Below, one piece after another: positions 11,558-22,974 of a DNA stretch of 64,000 nt; positions within the stretch are counted from its first letter, which is position 1, and every line of letters starts with the position of its first letter. The notes beneath the pieces were generated by a model. It did not search any database. It was not told where the DNA came from and worked only from the letters and a program-made list of their open reading frames with translations. A program made the position numbers and the translations under genes. This DNA is from Cymodocea nodosa (Eukaryota > Streptophyta > Magnoliopsida > Alismatales > Cymodoceaceae), in contig JAZBRI010000004.1 of the NCBI GenBank assembly GCA_036874045.1, positions 806,001-870,000 of the forward strand, read 5' to 3'.

Positions 11558-14500
11558 ATGTCAAATTTTCATCATGATGATCCTTTTAAGTTTATAAATG
11601 ATTTTTTATCTGAAAGTGCTTGTTCTTATTGCCATGTAAAAGGTCATGATGAAAGCATATGTACCAGCAAGTTATTTAATATAAAAATTCAACCAGTAGA
11701 AGAAACAACTCATGTTAGTGATGAATATGATGTCTTGCATGATGCTAGTGAATTTTCTTACGATTTTGATATGCATAAATCTCATATTGATGAAAGAAAT
11801 GATGTTTGTGATTGCTCTCATGTTAGTAGTAGTTCTATAGAAGAGTCCATGAGGAATATAGAGAGAATCATAGAGTTAGGAGATAGCTATTATGTTGCCA
11901 CTAAGCTCCTACAACAAAAAGAAGATGTAATTGTCATAGATGATGAAGAAGACTCTAATGTAGATAAAAACGTGAATTTATTCTTAAGATCTGGAAAAAC
12001 CATAGAAAGAAACATATTAGAACATGAAAGTGAAGAAAAACAAAGTGAAGGAAACGTAGAAGAAAAGGAAGAAAATATGTTGACAAGAGATGAACATAAG
12101 GATGTAGAACTAGAACATGAAGGAGTTGAACTTGAAAAATGTCTAATGGATGAAACTAATGAAGAATTAATTGAAGAAAACCCTGTTATAGACTTAGAAA
12201 TGGATAAAAAGAAAGAAGAAACATCTGAAAATATGAACAACAAACCACCATTTCCTAGTCGGCTTGACAACAACAAAGAAAATGAGGAAAATGAAGCTAT
12301 AAGAACCATATTTGAGAAAATCAATGTTAATATGCCTATGTTAGAATTAATTAGAAAAATTCCAGCATATAGGAGGGTGCTTAAAAACCTTTGTACCAAG
12401 CATAGGAAGCCAAGAAAAAAAAAAAGTAAGCAAGTTTATTTAACCGAGTTAAGTAGTTCAATGTTGCTTGATAGTTTAGCTAAAAAATTCAATGATCCTG
12501 GTGTTCCTCTAATAACTTGCTTAATAGGGAATGTTTTAATTGAAAAAGCATTATTAGATCTTGGTGCAGGAGTTAACGTGATGCCAAAACACTTATATGA
12601 ACAATTGGAAATCACAGGAATTAAGAAAACTAGAACACTAATTAAACTAGCTAATAGATCATATAGGAGTCCCATGGGTATTGTAGAAGATGTCTTAATT
12701 CAAATTGAAGATTTTATATACCCAACCGACTTTATCATTTTAGAAACCAATGCGCCAACTTGTGAACCAAATGAATCTACATTGATCCTAGGGAGACCAT
12801 TCTTAGCAACTATTAATGCCCACATTAATTGCAGAAATGGTAAAATGTCAATCTCCTTTAACAATAAGGTGATATCATTGAACATTTTTAAAAGAGATAG
12901 GACTATAAATCATCAAGTAGTTGACAACATTAGTGTAAGCATTTCTGAATTATTTGAAGAAGTTGAAAATAGTAGTAATGAGGAAGAACTTAGTGTTGAA
13001 ATTTGCTTTCTAGACGTTGAAGATAATCTAGAACACAAGGCATCGTTACAAGAGAATAGTGGTGAGCATGAAATGAATAATGACTTGATTTTAGAAGTTA
13101 AGGAAAGGAATAAATTAAAAGCACTCCCACAAAATCTGAAATATGCATTTATAGATAAGCAAAATGAATATCCTGTTATAATTGGAGCAAACTTAATCCC
13201 AAACCAAGAAGAAAAATTAATGAAGATATTAAGTAAAAACAAGAGAGCTCTTGGTTGGCAATTGAGTGATATTGTAGGAGTTAGTCCCACTATAGTTCAA
13301 CATAGAATTATCCTAGAAGATGAGAACTATGCCTTTAGAGAACCTCAACGTAGATTAAATCCCCAAATGAGTGAGGTGGTAAAGAAGGAGATAGTTAAAT
13401 GGCTTGACAATGGCATTATATACCCTATTAGTGATAGTAGGTGGGTAAGCCCTGTGCATGTAGTACCTAAGAAATCGGGCTTTACAGTAGTTGAAAATCA
13501 AGATCATGAGTTAGTGCCTACTAGAATAAAAACTAGTTGGAGGGTATGTATTGATTATCATAAATTGAATTTTGCAACTTGTAAAGATCATTTCCCATTG
13601 CCATTTGTTGATCAGATGCTAGAAAGGTTAGCCGGACATGAATTTTATTGTTTTCTTGATGGATACTCTAGGTACAATCAAATACCCATAATCTCTAAGG
13701 ATCAAGAAAAGACTACTTTTACTTGTCCAAGGGGAACCTATGCTTTTAGGCGTATGCCTTTCGGTTTATGTAATGTGCCTGCAACATTTCAAAGATGCAT
13801 GGCAGGAATTTTTTATGATATGAATGAAAAATTTTTAAAAATTTTCATGGATGACTTTTCTGTTTTTGGCAAAAATTTTGATATTTGTTTACATCATTTA
13901 GATATGGTTTTGCAAAGATGTGTTGAAAAGAATTTTATTTTAAATTGGGAAAAATGTCATTTTATGGTGAATGAAGGCATAGTTCTTGGGCATGTGATAT
14001 CTAATAGAGGGATTGAGGTGGATAAGGCAAAAATTGACGTTATATCTCATTTGCAGCTACCTAAATCTGTTAAGGAGGTTAGAAGCTTTTTAGGACATGC
14101 TGGTTTTTATCGTAGATTTATTCATGATTTTAGCAAGATAGCAAGACCTATAACTAATTTACTTGCAAAAGATTCTGAGTTTGTTTTTGATGAACATTGT
14201 CTTGCTGCCTTTAATCAACTTAAGCATGCATTAATATCTCCTCCTATAATTCATGCCCCAATATAGGATTATCCTTTTGAAATTATGTGTGATGCCTCCA
14301 ATTATGCAGTAGGTGCAGTACTTGGGCAAATAATTGATAAGAAACATCATGTCATATGCTATGCTAGTAAAACTTTGAATGAAGCTCAAGTAAATTATAT
14401 TACCACAGAAAAAGAATTTCTTGCTGTTGTTTTTGCTCTAGATAAATTTAGACCATATTTAGTTTGCAATCAAGTTATTGTGCATACTGATCATGCAGCT

Positions 14501-16005
14501 ATTAAACATTTGATGAGTAAAAAGATGCAAAACCAAGATTAATTCGTTGGGTTTTATTGTTGCAAGAATTCAACATAGAAATTAAAGATAAGGTTGGAAA
14601 AGAAAATTTAGTTGCTGATCACCTCTCTAGATTAGAAAATATTCCAGCATGCAATAATGTGATTAATGAAAAGTTTCCTGATGAGAGTTTATTTCTAGTT
14701 GGTAAGTTACCTTGGTTTGCAGACATTGCTAACTATCTTGCTACAGGGTTAATACCAACTGATTTATCTAAACCAGATAAGAAAAGATTGAGGTACATGG
14801 CTAAACATTATGTTTGGATGGAACCTTATTTGTATAAAATGGGTTTTGATCAAATTTTAAGAAGATGTCTTCCTGAAGATGAAATTGCTAATATCTTAAA
14901 TTTTTGTCATAATCATGCTTATGGAGGTCATCTTAGCCATAGAAAAACTTCTTTGAAAATTCTTGAATGTGGATTTTATTGGACTTCTCTAATTAAAGAC
15001 TCTAAAGATCATTGTAGACATTGTGATAGATGCCAAAGAATGGGAAAAATTTCCAAACGAAATATGTTGCCTTTGAATCCTATCATTGAAGTTGAAATTT
15101 TTGATGTTTGGAGCATTGATTTCATGGGACCATTTCCCATTTCTTTTGGTTATTCTTATATTTTGTTGGCTGTTGATTATGTTTCTAAATGGATTGAATC
15201 TATCCCAACTAAGAGAAATGATGCTAAAGTTGTTGTTGATTTTCTTAGATCTAACATTTTTGCTAGATTTGGTATTCCAAGAGCTATAATTAGTGATAAT
15301 GGACCTTACTTTTGCAACAGAGTATTTCAAATGGCTTTAAGGAAGTATGGGGTTACTCACAAGTTAGCAACACCATATCATCCTTAAACAAGTGGGCAAG
15401 TTGAGATATCCAATAGACAAATCAAGCACATGCTCGAAAAAGTAATCAAACCAAGTAAGAAGGATTGGGCAGAAAAGCTTAATGATGCACTTTGGGGTTA
15501 TAGGTCTGCCCATAAAACTGTGTTGGGAATGTCACCATTTAGAATAGTTTATGGGAAAGCATGTCATTTACCTATAGAAATAGAACATAAAGCAGAATGG
15601 GCTATTAGAACATTTAACATGTGTGTTGATGATGTAGGAAAAGCAAGAAAATATCAACTCAATGAGTTGGAAGAAATAAGAAGAGAGGCTTATGAAAATG
15701 CAAAGATTGCAAAAGAACGAGCAAAAGCATTCCATGACAAGAAAATTCTAAGAAAGGACTTTCATGAGGGACAAGAAGTTTTATTATATAACTCTAGATT
15801 ACATTTGTTCCCTAGAAAATTTAAGACTAGATGGACAAGACCATTCATCATTAAACATATATATAATCATGGAGCTATAGCTATAGAAAATTGTAAGACA
15901 AGATTTAAAACTGTAGTGAATGGTCAAAGACTTAAAGAATATTATCCTGGAAAAACCTACAATCATGGAGAGAGTGCTTTGTTGTTGGAACCCAATTATA
16001 ATTAG
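11558..16005 (+). pseudogene. pol: Athila-like pol with zinc-knuckle leader: PR, RT, RNase H, integrase (three lesions)
   Basis: The start chosen is the ATG at 11558; an earlier in-frame TTG has no support. The first ~40 residues hold a CCHC knuckle (C22, C25, H30, C35), followed by an acidic linker of about 200 residues. Protease has DLGA at residues 334-337 (12557-12568). RT follows with FMDD at 13844-13855, then RNase H. Integrase has a CRHCDRC zinc motif and catalytic Asp, Asp and Glu codons at 15118, 15295 and 15403, giving the D,D35E spacing. Three breaks are visible: TAG at 14264-14266, a one-base frame change near 14521-14527, and TAA at 15385-15387. Elsewhere the frame is open to TAG at 16003-16005. 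No capsid domain precedes pol: only 125 bases separate the primer site from the ATG. Products would be protease, RT/RNase H and integrase acting in the virus-like particle. Confidence 0.93.
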
Positions 16006-16268
16006 TGTTTGTATGTATTTAGTTGTAGATGTAGTTCTTCTTTTCTTAATTCTTAGTAATTTTTCATTCTATGTATTAGTGTGTTAGTAGTTAACAATAA
16101 AATTTATTATTGCAAGTTCACGTCAAAATTTTATATGCTTATTATCATGCATCTATCCTTGTTGTTTCATGTCATCTTGAATTTATATGGTGAACCATTC
16201 ATGCTGAAATTTTATGATATATGATGGTACTTGTATACTTTGATGATATTTCACCATGTAAATAACTC

Positions 16269-17009
16269 TTGCATATACTCTTGAATTACATAACTGATGT
16301 GAATGTCTTAGTGGCATGGAACTTCTTGGGAGAGTTGGCGGCAAAGACATTAAGTTGGGAGAAATCCTCTCCAAGATCTGAAATAAGGCAAGAGAAGGGC
16401 ATTCATTCCATAAATGCAACCACGACCCTTGAAATGAAATATGGAAGCCTATTGAAAAGGGTTGAAGCAATAGAAGGAAAAGGGAAAGAACCACTCAAGT
16501 GCTTGGGATGTAATATGGTAGGCCATATTGTGAATGAATGTCCTATGTTGGCTAACCCTTCTACTGATGTTCAGGAAATATACACAAGGAACAATCAAAG
16601 GCAAGAAGTTTATGGCAACTCCTACAACCCATCTTAGAGGAACCACCCAAACTTTTCATGGAGAAACTCACATTTTCAAGATAATCAACATGGTGAATCC
16701 TCAAATTTTCAAGGCAATCAACCTACACGAAATACTATGGAATTGGCTAAGAAAAATGATCATTCAGCAGCAATAGAAGACATGGGAAAGAAGATAGACA
16801 GCTTGATCAAAGGCATGAAAGCATTTGCCATGAACAACGCTAAGTATCAACCAATTGTGCATGCTAATGCACAATCAATCAGCAAGATAGAGGCACAACT
16901 ATCCCAAATATCAGCAAGGCTTTGTGAGAGGGAGAAAGGAACCATTCCAAGCCAAGCTATCACAAATCCACGTGTCAACCAAGTGGAGACAACTTCAGGA
17001 GAAAAGTAA
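16269..17009 (+). pseudogene. gag: gag C-terminal half located downstream of pol (element 1)
   Basis: From about 16314 the frame reads NFLGELAAKTLSWEKSS, the segment that follows the capsid core in Athila-type Gag. An intact CCHC knuckle (CLGCNMVGHIVNEC) comes next, then NSYNPS and FSWRN, the conserved Athila Gag block, and finally a coiled region ending at TAA 17007-17009. One TAG (16635-16637) interrupts an otherwise open frame of 247 codons, at the position of a Trp in related Gags. The capsid N-terminal part is missing here; 16006-16268 is noncoding. The first codons of this frame are probably not Gag. Function would be RNA binding and packaging by the nucleocapsid. Its position after integrase, where Athila normally carries an env-like gene, is the odd feature, and it recurs in element 2. 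Confidence 0.85.
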
Positions 17010-17386
17010 AGAGAAGAATCACTTGCAATCAACAAGATAACTAGAGGCAACCTTTTATCTCCACAACTTATGCTCGGCTTATTTGATAAGAGACTTATTT
17101 TATTTCATGCTTGAGATGTTTAATTTTAAAGAACAGAATTTGATGATATATTTGAAAGTAGTTAGATGCATGATTTTCAAATACTTGAAGGGTGTAGAAT
17201 GGGTTGAAAGACTTTATCATGATATCATGTGTTTGTTTGACAAATTGATGTTCAACCATAATTAGAGTTAAATACATTTTATCTACACCACTTGAAGAGC
17301 AGTGCACAATAGGTATGCGCTAACATTTTTTTACTTATTCTTATTATTGAAACAATCCTTTCTACATTGAGGACAATGCAGGAACT

Positions 17387-17409
17387 AAGTGCGAGGGGGA
17401 GGAGAAAGT
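17387..17409 (+). promoter_or_regulatory. internal polypurine tract
   Basis: AAGTGCGAGGGGGAGGAGAA, preceded by GAGGACAATGCAGGAACT, closely parallels the tract at the 3' LTR and its lead-in (GGACTAGCAAAGTTTAAGTG). It may be a second plus-strand priming site. Confidence 0.6.
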
Positions 17410-18491
17410 AAAAAAATGTTTTAGGATGCATACTACAGTAATGAAATTGAAAATTTTCCAAATGTAAGTTTCTTTCACAAGCAGGTTGGTGGTAAGTTTG
17501 AAAATTCATTCTATATGTTGCATGCCACCATGTTTTAGGTGTATCCATGATAAGAACTTGCATGTCAATTTTTTTTTTTTTAGTAAATAGCTTTGTTAGT
17601 TTAATTTTGATTTTGAATTATTGCATTTTAGCCTTACTAGCATGCTACTCAATCTCCATTGTATGCTCTTAAGGTTAAGATCATTAATTCTTTATTAGTT
17701 TTAGCTTTGTTTTCATTTGAACTTAATTTCTTTTTGTGGCATGTTGAATTTTCCTCAGTAATGTTCTTTCCATATGATGTCTTACACTTAGAGCTGAGCT
17801 TATCTCTAAGGTGAGGATAGGAATATGCATTTGAGATGCCAACCATAGTTTCTTACTTATAACATATACACATTCTTGCACTAGACTCTTAATCATGTGG
17901 TATCTAGAGGACTCTTCTTATGACATGAATCTTGAGGAGTGGCTTAGGAAATCCTTCCAATAGGTTGTCCCATGAGAAGGGTAGATATATGAATTTGAGA
18001 ATAAGATTTGATACCCGTTCTCATAAGGTTGCTGGGGATGGAGGCTAAGTAACCTCTTAGTCTTCACGTGTAAACCCTTTATGGGAGGTATCCTAAGGGT
18101 AGTGGTAGGATGTGAGAAAAGAGAGGTTTCAAAAAAAAAAAAAACTCAAGTGAAAATAAAGGGGCAATGTACTAGAGGATAGAAGCCTAAAGAAACTTTC
18201 ATGTATTCTTGGATTAAGTGAGATGAACCTAGATGCTATTGATTATGGGTCTAAGCACTTTGCACTTAATAGTATCTTAAAAACTTATTTTCCTTAGGTT
18301 GGCATTAGATGTCCATTCTAAATTCCTCACCATTACAGGAACTCAACTTGTGAGTGGAGATTATCTATAAGTATTGTTGCATTACTTGGTGAGAATTTAA
18401 TTTGCCTTAATTTTCTTTATTGTGTTTATTTGTTTCAAGGGGTTCCTTAATCTTTTCTTCTCTAAATTTTGCCAGAGGACTAGCAAAGTTT

Positions 18492-18504
18492 AAGTGCGGG
18501 GGGG
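18492..18504 (+). promoter_or_regulatory. polypurine tract abutting the 3' LTR
   Basis: AAGTGCGGGGGGG immediately precedes the TG of the 3' LTR, the standard place for plus-strand priming. Confidence 0.85.
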
Positions 18505-20118
18505 TGTTCAAGCTTTAATTTTGCCCATTTTTAATGAATTTTATAAGTAATTTTGCATGATATTATCTATCTATGGTGGATAAATGATATTAATTATGGG
18601 TAATATAAGTCTTGAAATATAGTGCAATATAGAAATTTAATTAACAAGTGCATCCCCATTAGATATAATTTTACATATAACTCATTGATTTTATTTTAAA
18701 TGTCCTATCCTATGTTGGCTAACATCTCTTGGAGTTCAATTTCCATTAATTATAGGTAACACACATGTGGAAGGAGCTTATTGCAAAAGACAAAAAGAAG
18801 ATGTAAATAATCAAAGTTGGTGGACTAAATTTTAAAAGAAGTGGACATGCCAACACCTCATTGGCTCCCTTAGATCTATGGATTCTCATTGGAGGGTGAT
18901 ACACTCGATGTTGGAAGAGGTGGAATCGGGCGAGAAAAGCATGCGCGGAAGACGTACGCGCGGAAGACGTGCGTGCGGAAGACGTACGCGCAGAAGACGT
19001 GCGTCCGGGAGACAAATCACGCGAGAATTCGTTCGCCCGGTAGAGAGAATTATTTAAAGTCGGAAGAAATATCCGCGACCGAGAGTTCTGCGTCTGGGAG
19101 ACAATGCGCGCGAGAGGTGGAGACGCGGCTGAGCATCCGAGCATCCTTGTGGGAGTGAAAGCTCTTCCCAAGCTCTCTAGTAAAGCTCCATTGTGCAAGT
19201 TCCTCTATTACAGATTTTCAAAGCTCACCAAGGTAGTGACAACCCTTGGAAAGTTTGTTTTCTGGTAGTAGAGGAAAGCTAGAGGAGTTTGGTAGAGATA
19301 CACTTCTTGTTTATGATGTCTTAGTAGGATTAAATGTGTGTTCAAGTTTAATTACTACATTGTTCTCTTAATTTTAGTTTACATTCATTTGAATTGTTGG
19401 GACCATACATAGGGCTTTCACAAGAGTGGTCGACACCTATGTATGGTATACTTGGCACATATGAATGTGAAGTGTTGATTCAAGGAGAAGAAGAGGAGTA
19501 TAAGAATTTGGAAGTATATTGTGTTGAATTTCTTCTTAATGAATAACCTCTCATTTACCTTAGTTGTTAATTTTAATTTCAGTAGTTAGCTGAATTTGTT
19601 ATACCTTATATTGATCACATTTTGTCCAAATCAATCTCCAAAAAGAATTTCTAATGCAAACAGTATAGTATAGTTCAGCTAGATTAGCAAATAGCATAGT
19701 TGCATGCATTTAGTATAAATTAGAATAGAGTAGCATAGCCTATTGAATCTTCGCATTTTATGTTTCTTTCCTCAATTTTTATGCATAGATATAACTTCTG
19801 AAATCACGTGGAACTTGTGTGCATGTTATAACTGAATGAGTTGATAGATTTACAAGTAAAGGAATTGATTTTCATTACCATTTTCCACTACACATTACCT
19901 TGAAACTACATGATTTGTGAGCTTGTGTTAATTTTGAGTATTCTACATTCACATGTCATTAATTTACTGAAGTATAGCTAAGAGTTTGAAGAATAAGTTG
20001 AGTAATAGTTGATTAAGTCATAAACACAATCCTTGTGGAAGAATGACCTGTATTTGCCATGTACACCAAAAGAACTGTGCACTTGTAGTAAAGCTTGAGC
20101 TAAAAATATAGCTCAACA
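18505..20118 (+). repeat. 3' LTR of Athila-like element 1 (1614 bp)
   Basis: It is nearly identical to 9784-11408. It begins TGTTCAAGC and ends GCTCAACA, then TTTAC. The minisatellite recurs at 18943-19002 with small changes in the units. Confidence 0.95.
18943..19002 (+). repeat. CpG-rich 15-bp minisatellite inside the 3' LTR
   Basis: Four units, matching those at 10222-10281, with differences at the R positions and one GTGC unit start. Confidence 0.9.
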
Positions 20119-20123
20119 TTTAC
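20119..20123. repeat. target-site duplication, right copy (TTTAC)
   Basis: It matches 9779-9783 exactly. Confidence 0.95.
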
Positions 20124-21440
20124 ATTAATCACAAAACACAAAAACAAACCACCACCATAACGTAACAACATTAGCTACCGAGTCCTTTCCTACTTACACT
20201 TTGCCTAAGAAATCTCCTAATCACCTAAAAAGGAGTAAATTAATTGAGTGAGCTATAATTCAACAAGTAAATCCACTACTAGTCCATAAATAGCAAGAAA
20301 AATGTCATGCGCAATATCACGAGACTATTAACTCAAACAAATACAAGTACGAAGAGAAATGTAATAACACAATAAAAGGGTGAGTTATGCATAATAGATC
20401 ACAATTTTAGGCCAACATTATTTTATACATTTTCATAAATACAGCATTTAACTACAACCGCATTTTATCCCTTATGATAGAGCTTAAAAGTCACATATCA
20501 CCTTATAACTAGATCATATGGTTACTCTCAACTTTGAGATGAGATTTAAAGTAATTAATCTTAATCATGCACACAATACTCTAGTTTAACCTCTTGTTGT
20601 TGGTTAGTAGATAGTCAGTCAGCTAAACCAATCACATATCTATAAAATATAATTATAGGCCTCAAATCAATATCATTCATGTATGGTCAATTATAATGCA
20701 TTCCACATCAATATAACCAAATGCGCCTCACAGTTAAGTCTTCCTTAATTTATTACTCAATAATTATGCAATTATGGAATAATACCTCTCATAACATGCC
20801 AACAATAGGAATATTTCACATGAACATACATAATTTGCCAAATTATGCAATAATTAGCATCTATATGCAATATTCCTTAATAATACGATCAATAATATTA
20901 ATGTAATTACTATTATTTATGTGATAAACATCAATAAATATGTAATAATCAACAAAAATGTTATTTTTATAATTAAATAGTAAAAACTTATTATAAGGAC
21001 TGAAATGTTATTTTCTCAAAAATCACGTTTCTTTGTTCCCCTTCTTCCTCCTCTGTCTTCCTCCACTTCATTGCCTTCCTCCTCCCCACATGTGACCAAC
21101 ACCTCCTACTGAACCCACGTTGTGCGATGCACTTGCATTAAGGAACTGCAGATCAACATTGTCACTTCCTCACGTGCAGTCCTACCTGAGGCCTGAGGGG
21201 ACTCACCTCTCACAAGACGTTTGGATGGACGATGTGCATCACTGTCAATCACTGGTACAACAACACGCTTGACGACTCTCTACACACAGACAGGACAATA
21301 ACAAGTTTTGTTTGTATAATAGATCGTAACTCCTTGTTAACTGTGAAATACATTGTAGCTCTCCAAAAGTTAGATAAAAAGGAATATTTACATTCCAACA
21401 ATAATAATAGTTATTTCCTGATAGTGCAGTTAATGTTAAT
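20124..21440 (-). repeat. LTR of the Ty3 chromovirus relic, part 2
   Basis: Noncoding DNA resumes after the Athila-like insertion. Features such as CTAATCACCTAAAAAGGAG, then GAGTGAGCTATAATTC, and a pyrimidine-rich tract near 21035-21090 resemble Tekay/Del-type LTRs in the antisense direction. The far end of the LTR could not be fixed; 21440 is approximate. Confidence 0.5.
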
Positions 21441-22974
21441 ATAAATACTTGTGTGATTCTACCATCGACAAAGTGAATTGAAACTTGACTTGGATGTTAG
21501 AATCTGTCTCAAAGGAATCACTGCTTAATCTATCGAAGGGTAAATGCTCTACTTGATCTTCGTCGAAGTGTAGCGAGGACCTCCACTTTACGTTGAGGGC
21601 GTGTCTACAGTGTAACATGAATAAATGCCTTGACGGCATAAGCGATATATGGTTATGCCTTGATAGCATAAATGCTAATGTCGCTAACATGACCTGAGGC
21701 TAGCGATGTAGCGCATGTTGTGCGGCGTAGGAATTGGTCTATTGACGAGGCAGCACCTTTATCTTGTGTAGGAAGCTTAAAACTTAGGTATGTATAATTT
21801 GTTAATAAATTTATATTATTAATTTAAATAGAATTAATAATATTAGTACTTCTAATATATTTGACTATCATTAATTATATATTTACAATTGAACTTATAT
21901 ATATTTATATATATTTGATGATGGCAGTCTTATCATTTCACACGAGATCGTTACCTTGAACGGTCATAGAAGCTGCTGAAGCTCGGTCAAAAACAAACGA
22001 GCACCATCGTAGAGTTCACCTACCTGCAAGGGACCAACAACGACATTTTGACCCTTGAAAGCACCAGTTTCCATTCTCGATCTCCATCTGGTGCTGTCTA
22101 TTCTTCTTATCGATCTACGAAACAACTGGCAGCGGTTTCTACCTTTTATAATCAAGTGGGAGAGATGCCAAGCAAATGGCCAAAGGATTGTGGGAAACAA
22201 ATGGGGTATGTCTTGTAGTACTCGTAGTGTACTGGCTAATTTTGTTTTGATTTCGCTTTGGTGATGAGGGCAAATTTGTAAGAGCAGTAAATGAAAATAC
22301 AAAGCTTGTTCATAAGCTGCTAGAATGAGCTTAAAGCACCAATTTGCATTGTGAAGCTATCTGAATCTTATTCAGATTAGCGGCTAACAGAACTACGTTT
22401 GAAACAACTATTGAAACAAGCACTTATCGTAAATTAAGCGAGCTAAGATAAGCAGAATGATGCAAACGTACGCATTCTATGTTCTGTGTAGTTTGAGAAC
22501 TAAAATCATCTCAGATCTTAGTTGTCTGACGTTCGCCAAGTAACACAGAAGCAAAAGTTTTCGTGAATGATTTAATATAATGAATATTTTTAGAAGCCAC
22601 CTAAATGTTAAAAGTGAATGACCTAGATATTTTATTTTCGACAGCCCAGATCCAAAAGTTCGTTGTCTTGAAAAATGCAAATCATATAATTTAGTTATAA
22701 AACCAAATATAATTAATGCAAGGTTAAAATATAGACCCAAAACTAAATAATAAATTACGTCATATGAAGAAAAATTATTCCACTAATTCTTGAACATTCC
22801 ATGTTCATTTTCAACCAAAACATTCTGAAGTTAACTAAGCATTAGGGTTTAGGATAATAAAATACAACTCAATGGATGCAACCTCTACCATCCACATACA
22901 AGAAGAAATCCAGACTATCCATTGGGGAAATTGCACATACAACCCCACAATAAAGATAAAAGGACAAATAAAAA
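21441..22974. other. no firm gene; possible exon remnant near 21960-22100 (minus)
   Basis: No known protein was recognised. On the minus strand, METGAFKGQNVVVGPLQ (about 22076-22026) is followed directly by CAG|GTAGGT, a consensus plant 5' splice site, which could mark an exon end of a host gene fragment. Near 21600-21690 a short motif GCCTTGAyrGCATAA occurs twice. The part from 22300 to 22974 probably contains the 3' LTR of the copia fragment to the right, but I could not fix its ends. Confidence 0.3.

Larger units (their letters stand above)
17010..18504 (+). other. long 3' noncoding region of element 1
   Basis: About 1.5 kb with no supported frame. It contains two purine tracts, one near its start and one abutting the 3' LTR, and an A13-14 run near 18130. 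No env-like or 'plant transposon protein' ORF is present here, in contrast with element 2. Confidence 0.8.
9784..20118 (+). mobile_element. Athila-like Ty3 retrotransposon 1, complete, with pol before gag
   Basis: The element is 10,335 bp. It has two very similar LTRs of about 1.6 kb, a tRNA-Asp type primer site, a pol frame, a gag-type fragment downstream of pol, two polypurine tracts, and a perfect five-base target duplication. RT and integrase sequences are of the Athila type (DHFPLPFVDQMLERLAG; FMDDFSVFG). LTR differences that I noticed are mostly single bases plus one 15-bp indel, so it is the youngest large insertion here. Pol carries only three lesions. The order LTR-PBS-pol-gag-PPT-LTR is unlike the usual gag-pol order. 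Confidence 0.95.

Noticed and set aside
11890-13290. Minus-strand open frames opposite element 1 pol
   Set aside because: They are antisense shadows of the acidic linker and protease coding region, with Ser/Leu-rich composition expected from the reverse of Glu-rich codons.
14285-15387. Separate short genes at 14285-14542, 14557-15387 and 15430-16005
   Set aside because: They are parts of one pol frame, separated by single nonsense and frameshift lesions.
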